29,356 bases of DNA from Fumia xinanensis (GCF_014384905.1 NZ_JACRSV010000007.1:1-29356); one strand, 5' to 3'; counted from the first letter of the stretch, positions 1-7,752 are shown. Notes: generated from the letters alone by a model not told the origin. A program made the numbers and translations.

Positions 1-177
1 ACCGGCTGGCTGCAGCAGGGAAATACCTGGTATTACCTGAAAGACAGCGGAGCCATGGCAACTGGCTGGAACTGGGTAGGAAGCAAATGCTACTACTTTA
101 ACGCCAGCGGCAAAATGGCAGCTAACACCACCGTGGGCGGCTACAAGTTAGACGCTTCCGGCGCGTGGGTCAAATAA
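1..177 (+). CDS. C-terminal end of a choline-binding-repeat surface protein (partial)
   Basis: The reading frame is open from base 1 and stops with TAA at 175-177; the start lies outside the window. The 58 visible residues are cell-wall-binding (choline-binding type) repeats with the pattern TGW, then NTWYYL, then SGAMATGW. They end in the same closing sequence (GGYKLDASGAWVK) as the large protein ending at 23611. The 177 bases align without gaps to 23435-23611 and differ at few positions, mainly synonymous ones plus a short changed stretch after the last TGW motif. Such repeats hold proteins non-covalently on wall teichoic or lipoteichoic acid. Nothing can be said about the N-terminal part, though kinship with the DUF4855 proteins downstream is a fair guess. 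Confidence 0.9.
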   Translation, partial: TGWLQQGNTWYYLKDSGAMATGWNWVGSKCYYFNASGKMAANTTVGGYKLDASGAWVK

Positions 178-193
178 GATCAATTGATGTGCA

Positions 194-229
194 AAAGAAC
201 CTTAGCTTTAATGCTAAGGTTCTTTTTTT
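194..229 (+). terminator. Intrinsic terminator of the surface-protein gene
   Basis: An 11-bp perfect stem (196-206 with 213-223) with a 6-base loop is followed by a run of seven T. It lies 17 bases after the stop codon at 177. Confidence 0.9.
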
Positions 230-242
230 GTGCGAAATTTGC

Positions 243-271
243 TTGTCAGTTGCAAGAATATGCGGTATAAT
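243..271 (+). promoter_or_regulatory. Promoter candidate without an adjacent ORF
   Basis: TTGTCA (243-248), a 17-base spacer and TATAAT (266-271). The next gene starts at 640, so a transcript from here would carry about 360 bases of leader or would be a separate RNA. Confidence 0.6.
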
Positions 272-277
272 AGCCTC

Positions 278-475
278 AAAGTCTAAGCAAGACCTTGGTA
301 GTCTGAAAAAATATATTCTTACAATCTGAATCTACACTGTGTTTTGCGCTTTGGTAATGCAACGATGGCCAGGTATCTTTGCATATCGGCTCGCCATAGA
401 GGCGTGGTTGAGGCATCTTTTTGCTTCATATGCACATGCTGTTAGTAACGCACGATACTATCTGGATGTGCAGAA
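278..475 (+). ncRNA. Candidate structured RNA or long leader upstream of nanE
   Basis: No ORF is present. Three perfect stems follow one another and exclude each other: 357-362 with 379-384, 380-386 with 428-434, and 431-437 with 466-472. Neighbouring stems share bases. Inside the middle stem, two further hairpins (392-395 with 401-404, and 410-415 with 422-427) would give a three-way junction. This resembles a switching leader, but I do not recognise it as a known riboswitch, T-box, 6S RNA or tmRNA, and no terminator stem with a T run follows it. It could be a stand-alone RNA, a regulatory leader of nanE, or chance structure. The remaining 476-567 shows nothing I can identify. Confidence 0.35.
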
Positions 476-567
476 TTAATATGGCTTAAAAGTGAGCAGG
501 TTTCACACAACCTAAAGTTGTATTACGCAATGCTAGAACTTAAAAGTTAAGAATGGTAGCTGGTTTA

Positions 568-597
568 TTGATTTTTGGCTGAAAAATATGTTATACT
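568..597 (+). promoter_or_regulatory. Promoter of nanE-nanK
   Basis: TTGATT (568-573), an 18-base spacer and TATACT (592-597) lie about 42 bases before the nanE start. This probably drives the nanEK operon independently of the promoter at 243-271. Confidence 0.6.
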
Positions 598-639
598 GTA
601 TGCAGTTTGAATTGATAAAAACAGAAAGAGGTAATTGAT

Positions 640-1326
640 ATGACAAATCAAGAGATTTTGGCTCAAATTAAAGGAAAACTGATTGTATCCTGTCAGGCAC
701 TTCCTGACGAGCCTCTCCATGGCTCCGAGTTTATGGCGAAAATGGCCTTTGCGGCCAAAGAAGGCGGTGCCGCTGGCATTCGCTGCAACACAGTGGAAGA
801 TATCCACGCCATCAAGCAGGCGGTTGACCTGCCTACAATCGGTATCATTAAGGCGGTTTATGAGGGAAGCGATGTCTATATCACTCCCACCATGAAGGAA
901 GTTGATGCCCTTATGGAAGAAGGCGTGTCCATCATGGCGTTGGATGCCACCAACCGGATCCGCCCTGATGGAAAGACTCTGGAAGAGTTCTTTGGCGAAG
1001 TTCGCAAAAAATACCCGAATCAGCTCTTTATGGCGGATGCTTCTTCTTACGAAGAGGGGATTCAAGCGGCTAAACTGGGCTTTGATCTGGTGGGTACCAC
1101 CATGCACGGTTATACACCCTACACCAAGGGCGTAACACTGCCCGACTATGATATGATTCATCGTCTCGCAACTGAATTGGATGTCCCTGTTATTGCCGAG
1201 GGCGGCATTTGGGTTCCAGAGCAGCTGAAAGAGGCACTGGCGCAGGGCGCTTTCGCCGCGGTAGTGGGAACCGCAATTACTAGGCCCCGCGATATTACCA
1301 AACGATTTGTTGCGGCTATCCGCTAA
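640..1326 (+). CDS. nanE: N-acylglucosamine-6-phosphate 2-epimerase (ManNAc-6-P epimerase)
   Basis: NanE converts N-acetylmannosamine 6-phosphate to N-acetylglucosamine 6-phosphate in the cytoplasm, the step that feeds sialic-acid carbon into GlcNAc-6-P catabolism. The 228 residues match the family's usual length and show its TIM-barrel landmarks: LIVSCQALPDEPLH near the N-terminus, GIIKAVYEGSDVYITPT containing K71, the DATNRIRPDG segment, and VIAEGGIW with E187. K71 and E187 occupy the places of the catalytic Lys/Glu pair described for the family. An AGAGG ribosome-binding site lies 8 bases before the ATG. nanK follows after 21 bases, so the two are almost certainly one operon. No N-acetylneuraminate lyase or sialic-acid transporter is in the window. 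Confidence 0.95.
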   Translation: MTNQEILAQIKGKLIVSCQALPDEPLHGSEFMAKMAFAAKEGGAAGIRCNTVEDIHAIKQAVDLPTIGIIKAVYEGSDVYITPTMKEVDALMEEGVSIMALDATNRIRPDGKTLEEFFGEVRKKYPNQLFMADASSYEEGIQAAKLGFDLVGTTMHGYTPYTKGVTLPDYDMIHRLATELDVPVIAEGGIWVPEQLKEALAQGAFAAVVGTAITRPRDITKRFVAAIR

Positions 1327-1347
1327 ATCCGCTGACGGAGGAAAACC

Positions 1348-2232
1348 ATGAAAATTTTGACACTGGACGTGGGTGGAACGGCGATTAAAACCGCTTTGAT
1401 GAACGACGGCGTAATGGAGAATCCCCATGAGATGCCTTCTGAGGCGAAACAGGGCGGCCCAGTTGTTCTGCAGAATATTCAGAAAATCATCGATGCCTGT
1501 GAAGATTTCGATGCTATCGGCATCAGCACGGCTGGGCAGGTAGACAGCGAAGAGGGCAGCATCATTTTTGCCAATGAAAATATTCCGAATTATACCGGTA
1601 TGCGCCTCAAGAATATTTTGGAAGAGAAATACCATAAGCCTGTATTTGTGGAAAATGACGTCAATGCCGCTGCGATAGGCGAAGCATACTACGGAGCTGC
1701 TGTGGGACAGAAGGACTTTATCTGTCTGACCTATGGTACTGGTATCGGTGGTGCCATCATAATTGATGGCAAAATCTATGGCGGTGCTAAGGGTGTGGCG
1801 GGTGAAATGGGCCATATCCTCGTCCATCCTGACGGATTGAAATGTGGGTGCGGACAAAGGGGTTGCTATGAGCAGTATGCTTCCTGTACCGCTCTTGTGC
1901 GGAATTCTTTTGAGGCTAATCCCGAATGGGGAAGCGGCCGCATTATTTTTAAGGAATTCTATGCTGGCAGCAAGGAGGCAGAAAAGATTATCAATGATTG
2001 GATCGAAGAGATTATACTGGGCTTAGTGAGCCTCGTACACATCTTTAATCCATCCTGCATCGTTTTGGGCGGCGGAATAATGAATGAGCAGTACATTATT
2101 GATCGAGTCAATGGACGGCTCCAGGAACGCATTATGCCAAGTTATCGCTGTGTAGAAGTGAAACACGCAAAGTTAGGAAACAACGCAGGACTTTATGGCA
2201 TGCTGGCCACCGTCCAACAAAAAATCAAATAA
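1348..2232 (+). CDS. nanK: ROK-family sugar kinase, probable N-acetylmannosamine kinase
   Basis: A 294-residue ROK kinase that would phosphorylate a hexose or N-acetylhexosamine with ATP. The phosphate-binding motif LDVGGTAIKTAL is at the N-terminus, the catalytic-base region is FVENDVNAAA with D104, and the ATP-site motif is LTYGTGIGGA. The ROK zinc site is complete: GEMGH with H156, then CGCGQRGC at 166-173. ROK proteins are not separable by specificity from motifs alone; glucokinase, fructokinase or allose kinase are possible. Its place 21 bases after nanE argues for ManNAc as substrate, which is inference. There is no N-terminal helix-turn-helix, so it is an enzyme and not a ROK repressor. 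A GGAGG site lies 6 bases before the ATG. Confidence 0.85.
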   Translation: MKILTLDVGGTAIKTALMNDGVMENPHEMPSEAKQGGPVVLQNIQKIIDACEDFDAIGISTAGQVDSEEGSIIFANENIPNYTGMRLKNILEEKYHKPVFVENDVNAAAIGEAYYGAAVGQKDFICLTYGTGIGGAIIIDGKIYGGAKGVAGEMGHILVHPDGLKCGCGQRGCYEQYASCTALVRNSFEANPEWGSGRIIFKEFYAGSKEAEKIINDWIEEIILGLVSLVHIFNPSCIVLGGGIMNEQYIIDRVNGRLQERIMPSYRCVEVKHAKLGNNAGLYGMLATVQQKIK

Positions 2233-2239
2233 ATACTAC

Positions 2240-2282
2240 AAAAAGAAAAGGGATTCCCCAAGGGAATCCCTTTTCTTTTTTA
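2240..2282. terminator. Bidirectional terminator between nanK and the convergent phosphoesterase gene
   Basis: A long hairpin (core 2250-2258 with 2262-2270, extended by A-rich and T-rich arms) has an A run on its left and a T run on its right. It can therefore stop transcription from both sides. It lies between two convergent genes ending at 2232 and 2331. Confidence 0.9.
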
Positions 2283-2330
2283 TTTGACGTGCGCCTCTAA
2301 ACGGCTCATATCATAGAGAGATTTTGCTTC

Positions 2331-2807
2331 TTACAATTCTACAATAAACGGTATAATTCCCTGAGGTGTAATGTCGATGATGCCGTAAGACGGATTGCAG
2401 CCTCTGGGTTGGGTAGGACTTCCAGGGTTCATAAAATAAATTCCGTCTTCATAATGAGTATCGCTTTTGTGGCTGTGACCATATAATGCTATACAGCAGC
2501 CATTCTGTAAAGCAAGCTTCTTTAAAGGTTCCAGTGTGGATTTCACAAAAAGGCTGTGGCCGTGGGTACAGAGAATCTTTTGGTCCTCTACTGTGACGAT
2601 TTTGACTTCAGGAAGGATGCTGCCATAGTCGCAGTTGCCTCGGACACAGTTCAGATTCAGATCGGGGAAAAGTTCCAGCATGTCGTCCACTTCACGCTGT
2701 CCGTCCCCCAGATGAATAAACAGAGAAGCCTCGTGACGATGCTTTTCAACAATATCGTAAAATTCCCGGAACCGGCGGTGAGTATCAGACAAAACAATGA
2801 TGCGCAT
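2331..2807 (-). CDS. YfcE/MJ0936-type metallophosphoesterase
   Basis: A 158-residue calcineurin-like phosphoesterase of the small YfcE group; these are Mn2+-dependent phosphodiesterases of uncertain physiological substrate. All five metal-binding blocks are visible in order: SDTH at residues 7-10, HLGDG, RGNCD, CTHGH and YGHSHKSD. The length equals that of the family, and there is no signal peptide or membrane segment, so it is cytoplasmic. It stands alone on the minus strand with its own promoter and shares a terminator with nanK. The YfcE-type fold is secure; the substrate cannot be told from sequence. Confidence 0.92.
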   Translation of the reverse strand: MRIIVLSDTHRRFREFYDIVEKHRHEASLFIHLGDGQREVDDMLELFPDLNLNCVRGNCDYGSILPEVKIVTVEDQKILCTHGHSLFVKSTLEPLKKLALQNGCCIALYGHSHKSDTHYEDGIYFMNPGSPTQPRGCNPSYGIIDITPQGIIPFIVEL

Positions 2808-2866
2808 GGTGTATTTCCTTTCATGAAAGCCTCAGATTGTTTCATAACCACTTGTTTTTCCTCATA

Positions 2867-2895
2867 AGTATAGTATATCCATATTGTTTCGTCAA
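2867..2895 (-). promoter_or_regulatory. Promoter of the YfcE-type phosphoesterase gene
   Basis: On the minus strand: TTGACG (2895-2890), a 17-base spacer and TATACT (2872-2867), about 60 bases upstream of the ATG at 2807. Confidence 0.75.
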
Positions 2896-2964
2896 ATGAA
2901 GAATTCAGCTTGCTGCGAGAACAGATTGGCTTTGCCCAATATTTAAATAGAGTGAGAGAAGGGT

Positions 2965-3249
2965 ATGGTGACACATATGAATCAGAATCAAAAGAATACA
3001 GGGGCCGTCAACCAGAAACAGAATCCTAATACCAATCGGCTGTTGGAGATGGTTGGAAAGAAACTGGGGAAAGACCCCAATGCACTTCAGCAGCAGCTGG
3101 CGGCCGGCAAATACGACAGCGTTCTGGGCAGCTTAAATCCCAATGACAGCCAGAAACTGCAGACTCTGTTGAACAATCCCAAACTTGCTCAACAGGTGAT
3201 CAATACGCCTCAGGCACAGCAGATGCTGAAAAAACTCCTTGGGGAGTAA
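2965..3249 (+). CDS. Small Gln/Asn-rich protein of unknown function
   Basis: I do not recognise this protein (up to 94 residues). The first 25 residues are Asn/Gln-rich and probably unstructured. The rest looks helical and ends with NTPQAQQMLKKLLGE. There is no signal peptide or membrane segment. The start is uncertain: the GAGAAGGG site ends one base before the ATG at 2965, which is too close, so the in-frame GTG at 2968 or ATG at 2977 may be used. It begins a run of three small genes (2965-4274) read towards rlmB. Its C-terminal motif, Met followed by two residues and LLG, recurs at the end of the next protein (MLNNLLGG), which suggests related helical ends. Confidence 0.75.
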   Translation: MVTHMNQNQKNTGAVNQKQNPNTNRLLEMVGKKLGKDPNALQQQLAAGKYDSVLGSLNPNDSQKLQTLLNNPKLAQQVINTPQAQQMLKKLLGE

Positions 3250-3318
3250 CCGACGAGAAATAGGCCACTGGATAGACAAATCACTGGGTTTTAACCTCAG
3301 AAAGGAACGGCTTTCAAG

Positions 3319-3828
3319 ATGGATGACCTGACTTCTACCCTTCAAAATATCCTGGGCAGCGAAGAGGGCATGAAACAGCTTCAGGATCTTGCACAGATGT
3401 TGGGAATCGGCTCTTCCGAGTCTTCTCCGTCTAAAGAGGCGGAGAAGGAAGGACAGGGCTTTGACCTCAACGGCCTTTTGGAGAATATCGGTTTGAGTCA
3501 AGGCGTTGCGCAGACTGCCCAAGGCGGTTCTAATGGGCAAATGCCGGATTTGAATGAACTGCTTAAAGGCCTGACCGGCGGCGAACAGGGTGAAAAACAG
3601 GACGATTCTGCCCCTTTGTTTACTCCAGCGGACATCATAAGGCTCCAGCAGCTGATGCAGGCGGTCAAGCAGGATAATCCCAATACGATGCTGCTCAAAT
3701 CACTAAAACCTCTGCTCAAAGAAGAGCGGCGTCATAAAGTAGATGAAGCCGTCCGGATTATGAAGCTTCTTTCCCTACTGCCTATACTGAAGGAAAGTGG
3801 AATGCTGAATAATCTGTTGGGCGGTTGA
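3319..3828 (+). CDS. Unknown helical protein, 169 residues
   Basis: I cannot assign a function. The N-terminal part (residues 1-35) is helical, with LQNILGSEEGMKQLQDLAQML. The middle (about 36-95) is low-complexity and rich in Gly, Ser, Glu and Gln. The C-terminal part (about 98-169) is strongly helical, with PADIIRLQQLMQAVKQDNPN, then LKPLLKEERRHKVDEAVRIM, and ends MLNNLLGG. No membrane segment is present. An AAAGGAAC site lies before the ATG, though somewhat far from it. The gene follows the 94-residue gene by 69 bases and its stop overlaps a possible TTG start of the next ORF, so co-transcription is likely. Confidence 0.8.
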   Translation: MDDLTSTLQNILGSEEGMKQLQDLAQMLGIGSSESSPSKEAEKEGQGFDLNGLLENIGLSQGVAQTAQGGSNGQMPDLNELLKGLTGGEQGEKQDDSAPLFTPADIIRLQQLMQAVKQDNPNTMLLKSLKPLLKEERRHKVDEAVRIMKLLSLLPILKESGMLNNLLGG

Positions 3829-3857
3829 TTAAGGTATCGGAAAGGAAGAGGGAGAGT

Positions 3858-4274
3858 ATGGCGCAATACAATAGTGGGTATTCCTCCTCAGAAATTATGG
3901 CCATGCAGCGGGATGCTGCGGAACGGGTCCGAGAAATGCAAAGAAGGGCACAACAAAGACTTCATCAAAGCAATGGCCAGCAGATGGATAACCCAAACCA
4001 AATGAATATGAGACAGTCGCCTTCGCATAATAGGCCAGTTGGGGGAATGCCGGCGTTTTCGGTTCCTCCTCCCCGGCAGGAGGTTCCGCCTCCCCACCAT
4101 GGCACATCCCAGTCTCCTCCCCCTCCTTTTTCATTTGGTAGTTCCATTCAGGCAATACTTGACCAATTTCACTTAGATCAGGATCGAATCGTGTTGATTC
4201 TTTTATTCCTCGTCCTAATGCGGGAAGAGTCTGATCCGATGTTGCTGCTGGCCCTTGCTTATATCTTTTTGTAA
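3858..4274 (+). CDS. Unknown Pro/Gln-rich protein with hydrophobic C-terminus
   Basis: A 138-residue protein I cannot name. The ATG at 3858 is preferred because a GGAAGAGGGAG site precedes it closely; the frame could be extended to a TTG at 3825. The order is a charged helix (SSSEIMAMQRDAAERVREMQRRAQQRL, given here as two joined halves of one helix), a Pro-rich disordered middle with repeated PPP and SPPPPFSF, and a C-terminal part with two hydrophobic runs, RIVLILLFLVLMREESDP and MLLLALAYIFL. The last run ends at the stop, so the C-terminus may sit in or on the membrane. It closes the three-gene run; a 206-base gap with its own promoter separates it from rlmB. Confidence 0.75.
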   Translation: MAQYNSGYSSSEIMAMQRDAAERVREMQRRAQQRLHQSNGQQMDNPNQMNMRQSPSHNRPVGGMPAFSVPPPRQEVPPPHHGTSQSPPPPFSFGSSIQAILDQFHLDQDRIVLILLFLVLMREESDPMLLLALAYIFL

Positions 4275-4351
4275 ATTGCCGATTGGTTCTATAGCAAGCT
4301 ATACTCCTAACCAAAATACGAATTGAAGCAGATAGTTTTGAATAAAACTCG

Positions 4352-4380
4352 TTGTATTCATCCGTGGAATATGATATACT
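4352..4380 (+). promoter_or_regulatory. Promoter of rlmB
   Basis: TTGTAT (4352-4357), a 17-base spacer and TATACT (4375-4380), about 100 bases before the rlmB start. Confidence 0.65.
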
Positions 4381-4480
4381 TATTCTGTAAAATTATGTTG
4401 AAATCGGTCTGTTTTTCTTTGATATGGACGGGAAGGCAGAAGATGGGAATATAAAATATCAGATGGGCGGATGAACGAGG

Positions 4481-5302
4481 ATGAAAACAAACGAGAGAAA
4501 TAAGAGCTCTTTTTCCCGCAGACAGGCGGAAGAAGGCAATCTGTACGACAATGTGATCGCCGGACGGAACGCAGTGCTGGAAGCTTTGAACAGCGAGGAT
4601 AAGGTGGATACCGTATTTGTTGTAAAAGGTCAGGCAGGCGGTACCATTATAAAAATCATATCGGAGGCAAAGCAACTGGGCTACCCGGTGAAGGAGATTT
4701 CTCCGCAGAAAATGGATGCTATGGCGGGCGGCGTGAATCATCAGGGGGTTTTGCTGACCCTCTCGGCGGTGCAGTACTATAATGTGGATGATATTATCTG
4801 CAAGGCAAAGGAAAACGACGAGGAGCCCTTTCTTATCATCGCGGATGAAATCGAGGATCCCCACAATCTCGGAGCTTTAATCCGTACGGCTGAGACAGCG
4901 GGCGCCCATGGCATCATTATTCCAAAACGGCGCAATGTCGGTGTCACTTCAGCAGTGTATAAGGCGTCGGCGGGAGCGGCGGCCCATCTTCCGGTGGCCC
5001 GTGTATCCAATCTCGCCGCCACAGTGGACGAGCTGAAGGAAAAGGGGCTTTGGGTCTACGGCTGTGATATGGAGGGACAGACCTGGTGTCAGACCGATTT
5101 CAGCGGCGGTGTTGCACTGATTGTCGGCTCTGAAGGGCGGGGCATCAGCAGATTGCTCAAAGAAAAATGCGATGTTTTGGTCACCCTCCCAATGAAAGGA
5201 AAAATTACATCTCTCAACGCGTCAGTGGCGGGCGGCATCGTTATGTACGAAGTGGCGAGGCAACGCAGCAAGCTCAAGGCCCTTGCGCCCAAGGAACGCT
5301 GA
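4481..5302 (+). CDS. rlmB: SpoU-family 23S rRNA 2'-O-methyltransferase (RlmB type)
   Basis: The enzyme transfers a methyl group from SAM to a ribose 2'-OH, in RlmB at G2251 of 23S rRNA. The 273 residues comprise a basic N-terminal tail, an L30e-like substrate-binding domain (NVIAGRNAVLEAL onward, about residues 24-105) and a SPOUT knotted domain. The SPOUT motifs are all present: DPHNLGALIRTAE with N129 and R135, then ALIVGSEGRGIS, then SLNASVAGGIVMYE. A TGA stop in frame at 4472-4474 rules out starts further upstream, so ATG 4481 is the earliest. The next gene begins 24 bases after the stop and is probably co-transcribed. Related TrmH-family activity cannot be excluded. Confidence 0.93.
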   Translation: MKTNERNKSSFSRRQAEEGNLYDNVIAGRNAVLEALNSEDKVDTVFVVKGQAGGTIIKIISEAKQLGYPVKEISPQKMDAMAGGVNHQGVLLTLSAVQYYNVDDIICKAKENDEEPFLIIADEIEDPHNLGALIRTAETAGAHGIIIPKRRNVGVTSAVYKASAGAAAHLPVARVSNLAATVDELKEKGLWVYGCDMEGQTWCQTDFSGGVALIVGSEGRGISRLLKEKCDVLVTLPMKGKITSLNASVAGGIVMYEVARQRSKLKALAPKER

Positions 5303-5326
5303 TGTGGCTCAGAACGACGGGAGGAT

Positions 5327-7561
5327 GTGTTTGCCGAAATGGACGATAAAAAATTCTCATTGGATGATATTTTGCTGGAAGTCGGACTTTCTTCGGCTCA
5401 TAAAGAGGAAGATATAGTCGATGTAGATGCCCTTTTGCAAAATATCGTGAATGAAAAACAGACTGTTAAACAAAAGGAGGACCCTTTCATTGCGGAGCCT
5501 CCCACCAAAGAATTTACTCCGGCCAAGCGGTCGGAACCAACTGCTGTACATCAGGCGGCGCCGAGAAAGTCTATGCTGGCAAATCCTGCTCCAGAGCCAC
5601 AAAAGGTGGGGGCCCCACAGGTACCGAAATCTGACGGGCAGAGTCTCTCTTTGGAGAACAGCGGCAATTTTTCCATTGACATCGAAGGAATTCGCCAAGA
5701 GCACAAGCCGCCTCAGACATCCCCGTTGGAGTCCCCTGCGGAGGAAGAGCGGGCGGAAACTCCAGAAATCCACTTTAACCAGAAAAAAGAAGAGCCGGAT
5801 TTTGAGAGAAGGTTGGACTTTGCTCCATGTTTTCAGAAATTTGAGGAAGAGGCCTCCACGGAGCGCCAAAAGGACTGGGAACCACTTCTGTTGAAAGAAA
5901 AAGCAGCTTCCACCGTGAGGGGCACCTTTTTGCTGATAATGGCGGTTGCATCCCTTATTCTGTCGATGATGATTTACTTAAATGCCGCCACTGGAATTGG
6001 ATTTATCCCTACTTTGCCGTTTTTGCTGACAGCGGGAGGCATTGGGATCATTTCTGGCGTGCTGGGCTTTCCGGTGCTGATGAGCGGCGTACGCTCGATC
6101 CTGCGGCTGGAACCCAACCGGGACATTATGCCCACGGTGACTTACGCCTTTTGCATGATACAGTATTTGACCCAACTTGCTTTCCCAAAAGGGCTTTCAA
6201 ACCCCAACATCCATCAATACCTGCCTGTGGGGATCCTCATACTGGGCCTTGCATTTTTGGCGAGGACGCTGACGCTGAAAACAGCTGTCCGCAACCTCCA
6301 TACCCTCAATGCCAACAGTGAAACATACGAGTCACAGATCATCTGGGACAGCCGGGCTGCAAGCGAGTTGAGCAAAGGCCTGGTGGACGACACAGCCTAC
6401 CCGGTGGTGAATCGGAAAACCGATCAGGTGTCGGATTTTATGAAGCTTTCTCTTTCAATGGATGGCAGTGACCGGCTCGGGCGAAATCTGACCTTGGTGG
6501 GGACGGCATTGGCCCTGGCGGTGGCCCTATTTACCTTTTTATTTACCAAACAACGCCACCTGGCAGTTACAATTATGACGGCAATAACCTGCGTGTTTGC
6601 CTCAATGGTGAATCTTTATTCCATATGTTATCCCCTGCTTCGCTGTTCGAAAAAAGCAGCTCAGTTTAACGGCCTGATCAGCGGGGAAAAATGCGGACTC
6701 AATTACGGCGACGTCAATGTAGCTGTCGTAGAGGCAAAATCTCTGTTTCCGCCGGCGGCGGTAATGCTCAACGGCATCAAGACTTTCGAAGGAATGCGGA
6801 TTGATGAGGCGATTTTGGATGCTGCCAGCGTGCTGAGTACCGCAGGGAGTATCATGACCGATGTGTTTTTAAAGATCATCGGCAACCGGACAGAACTGCT
6901 GCACAAAGCGGAAAACCTCCACTATGAAGACGGAATGGGCCTTTCCGCATGGATTGACAATCGGCGGATCCTGATTGGGAACCGGGATTTGATGGCTTCT
7001 CACAATATTCGAGTTCCCAGTGTCGACTATGAGCGGCGCTTTACCTCTGAGGGCAGCGATCTGGTCTACCTCTCTACGTCAGGCGAACTGACTGCGGTGT
7101 TTATCTTCACTCTCCATCCAACAATCCCTTCGGAAGAAGCGGTGCAGATGCTTTACAGCAGCGACATAGGACTCAGTGTGCGGACCATTGATTCTATTGT
7201 TACCAAAGAGCGTCTTTCAGGGCTCTTTGCCATTGAACCGAATTTTTTTAAAATTCTGCCCAACAAGCTCAGCAGGCTCTATGACGAATGCAGTCAGCCA
7301 GTAAAGACTCGGCCCGCAGTGGCCATAAATAACGGCAGTTTTGCTTCTATGGCATGTTCTGTGGCCGCTTCCAAGCGGATGCGGGTGATGATGACAGTGG
7401 CCCAGGTTGTGATGGTCAGTTCTATTATCCTGGGAGTCCTTTTGATTGCTGTTTTCGGATTTTTAGGCGCGACCAAGCAGCTTTCTCCTCTGATTATGTT
7501 CTGCTACCCGATAATTTGGCTTATCATTCACTTTTTGCTGCAAAAACTGATACGGCTTTAA
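5327..7561 (+). CDS. P-type ATPase-like membrane pseudoenzyme with long cytosolic N-terminus
   Basis: A 744-residue protein (GTG 5327; ATG 5339 is the alternative). Residues 1-195 are acidic, Pro-rich and probably disordered, opening with KFSLDDILLEVGLS. About eight hydrophobic segments follow in the arrangement of heavy-metal P-type ATPases: two pairs at roughly 198-320, a pair at 390-435 and a C-terminal pair at 685-744. The order of remnants supports this: ICYPLL at the CPC position, then KAAQFNGLISG as in KAA(K)NGILIKG, then VAVVEAKSLF (465-474) where VVFDKTGTLT should be, then GMGLSAWIDNRRILIGNRDL as in the nucleotide-binding domain. The phosphorylated Asp, TGDN and GDGIND motifs are all missing. 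Pumping is therefore unlikely; a scaffold or regulatory role is a guess. Confidence 0.8.
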   Translation: MFAEMDDKKFSLDDILLEVGLSSAHKEEDIVDVDALLQNIVNEKQTVKQKEDPFIAEPPTKEFTPAKRSEPTAVHQAAPRKSMLANPAPEPQKVGAPQVPKSDGQSLSLENSGNFSIDIEGIRQEHKPPQTSPLESPAEEERAETPEIHFNQKKEEPDFERRLDFAPCFQKFEEEASTERQKDWEPLLLKEKAASTVRGTFLLIMAVASLILSMMIYLNAATGIGFIPTLPFLLTAGGIGIISGVLGFPVLMSGVRSILRLEPNRDIMPTVTYAFCMIQYLTQLAFPKGLSNPNIHQYLPVGILILGLAFLARTLTLKTAVRNLHTLNANSETYESQIIWDSRAASELSKGLVDDTAYPVVNRKTDQVSDFMKLSLSMDGSDRLGRNLTLVGTALALAVALFTFLFTKQRHLAVTIMTAITCVFASMVNLYSICYPLLRCSKKAAQFNGLISGEKCGLNYGDVNVAVVEAKSLFPPAAVMLNGIKTFEGMRIDEAILDAASVLSTAGSIMTDVFLKIIGNRTELLHKAENLHYEDGMGLSAWIDNRRILIGNRDLMASHNIRVPSVDYERRFTSEGSDLVYLSTSGELTAVFIFTLHPTIPSEEAVQMLYSSDIGLSVRTIDSIVTKERLSGLFAIEPNFFKILPNKLSRLYDECSQPVKTRPAVAINNGSFASMACSVAASKRMRVMMTVAQVVMVSSIILGVLLIAVFGFLGATKQLSPLIMFCYPIIWLIIHFLLQKLIRL

Positions 7562-7563
7562 AT

Positions 7564-7595
7564 AAAGTACGGCCATAGACTGGCCGTACTTTTTG
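7564..7595 (+). terminator. Intrinsic terminator of the rlmB/pseudo-ATPase unit
   Basis: A 10-bp perfect stem (7566-7575 with 7581-7590), a 5-base loop and a T run, starting 5 bases after the stop codon. Confidence 0.9.
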
Positions 7596-7631
7596 TTATG
7601 AGCGGCAACTGTGAACTTTTTTTAAATCTCC

Positions 7632-7660
7632 TTGAATTGTGGCCGTTTCTACTATATACT
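7632..7660 (+). promoter_or_regulatory. Promoter of the cyclophilin-like genes
   Basis: TTGAAT (7632-7637), a 17-base spacer and TATACT (7655-7660), about 90 bases before the lipoprotein start. Confidence 0.65.
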
Positions 7661-7752
7661 ATATGATAACTGTACAGTGGTTTTGACCACTAACTTTCGT
7701 AAAACAACAGGGATAAATGAATGTTTTCCCAAAGAAAGGAAATGAATCGCAC

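Noticed and set aside
565..1857. 430-codon minus-strand open frame
   Set aside because: It lies fully opposite nanE and part of nanK, both with complete family motifs and ribosome-binding sites; the product has no domain pattern.
7717..7752. Upstream ATG start of the cyclophilin-like lipoprotein
   Set aside because: It would put 12 polar residues before a normal lipoprotein signal peptide; GTG 7753 has an AAAGGAA site upstream. The earlier start remains possible.
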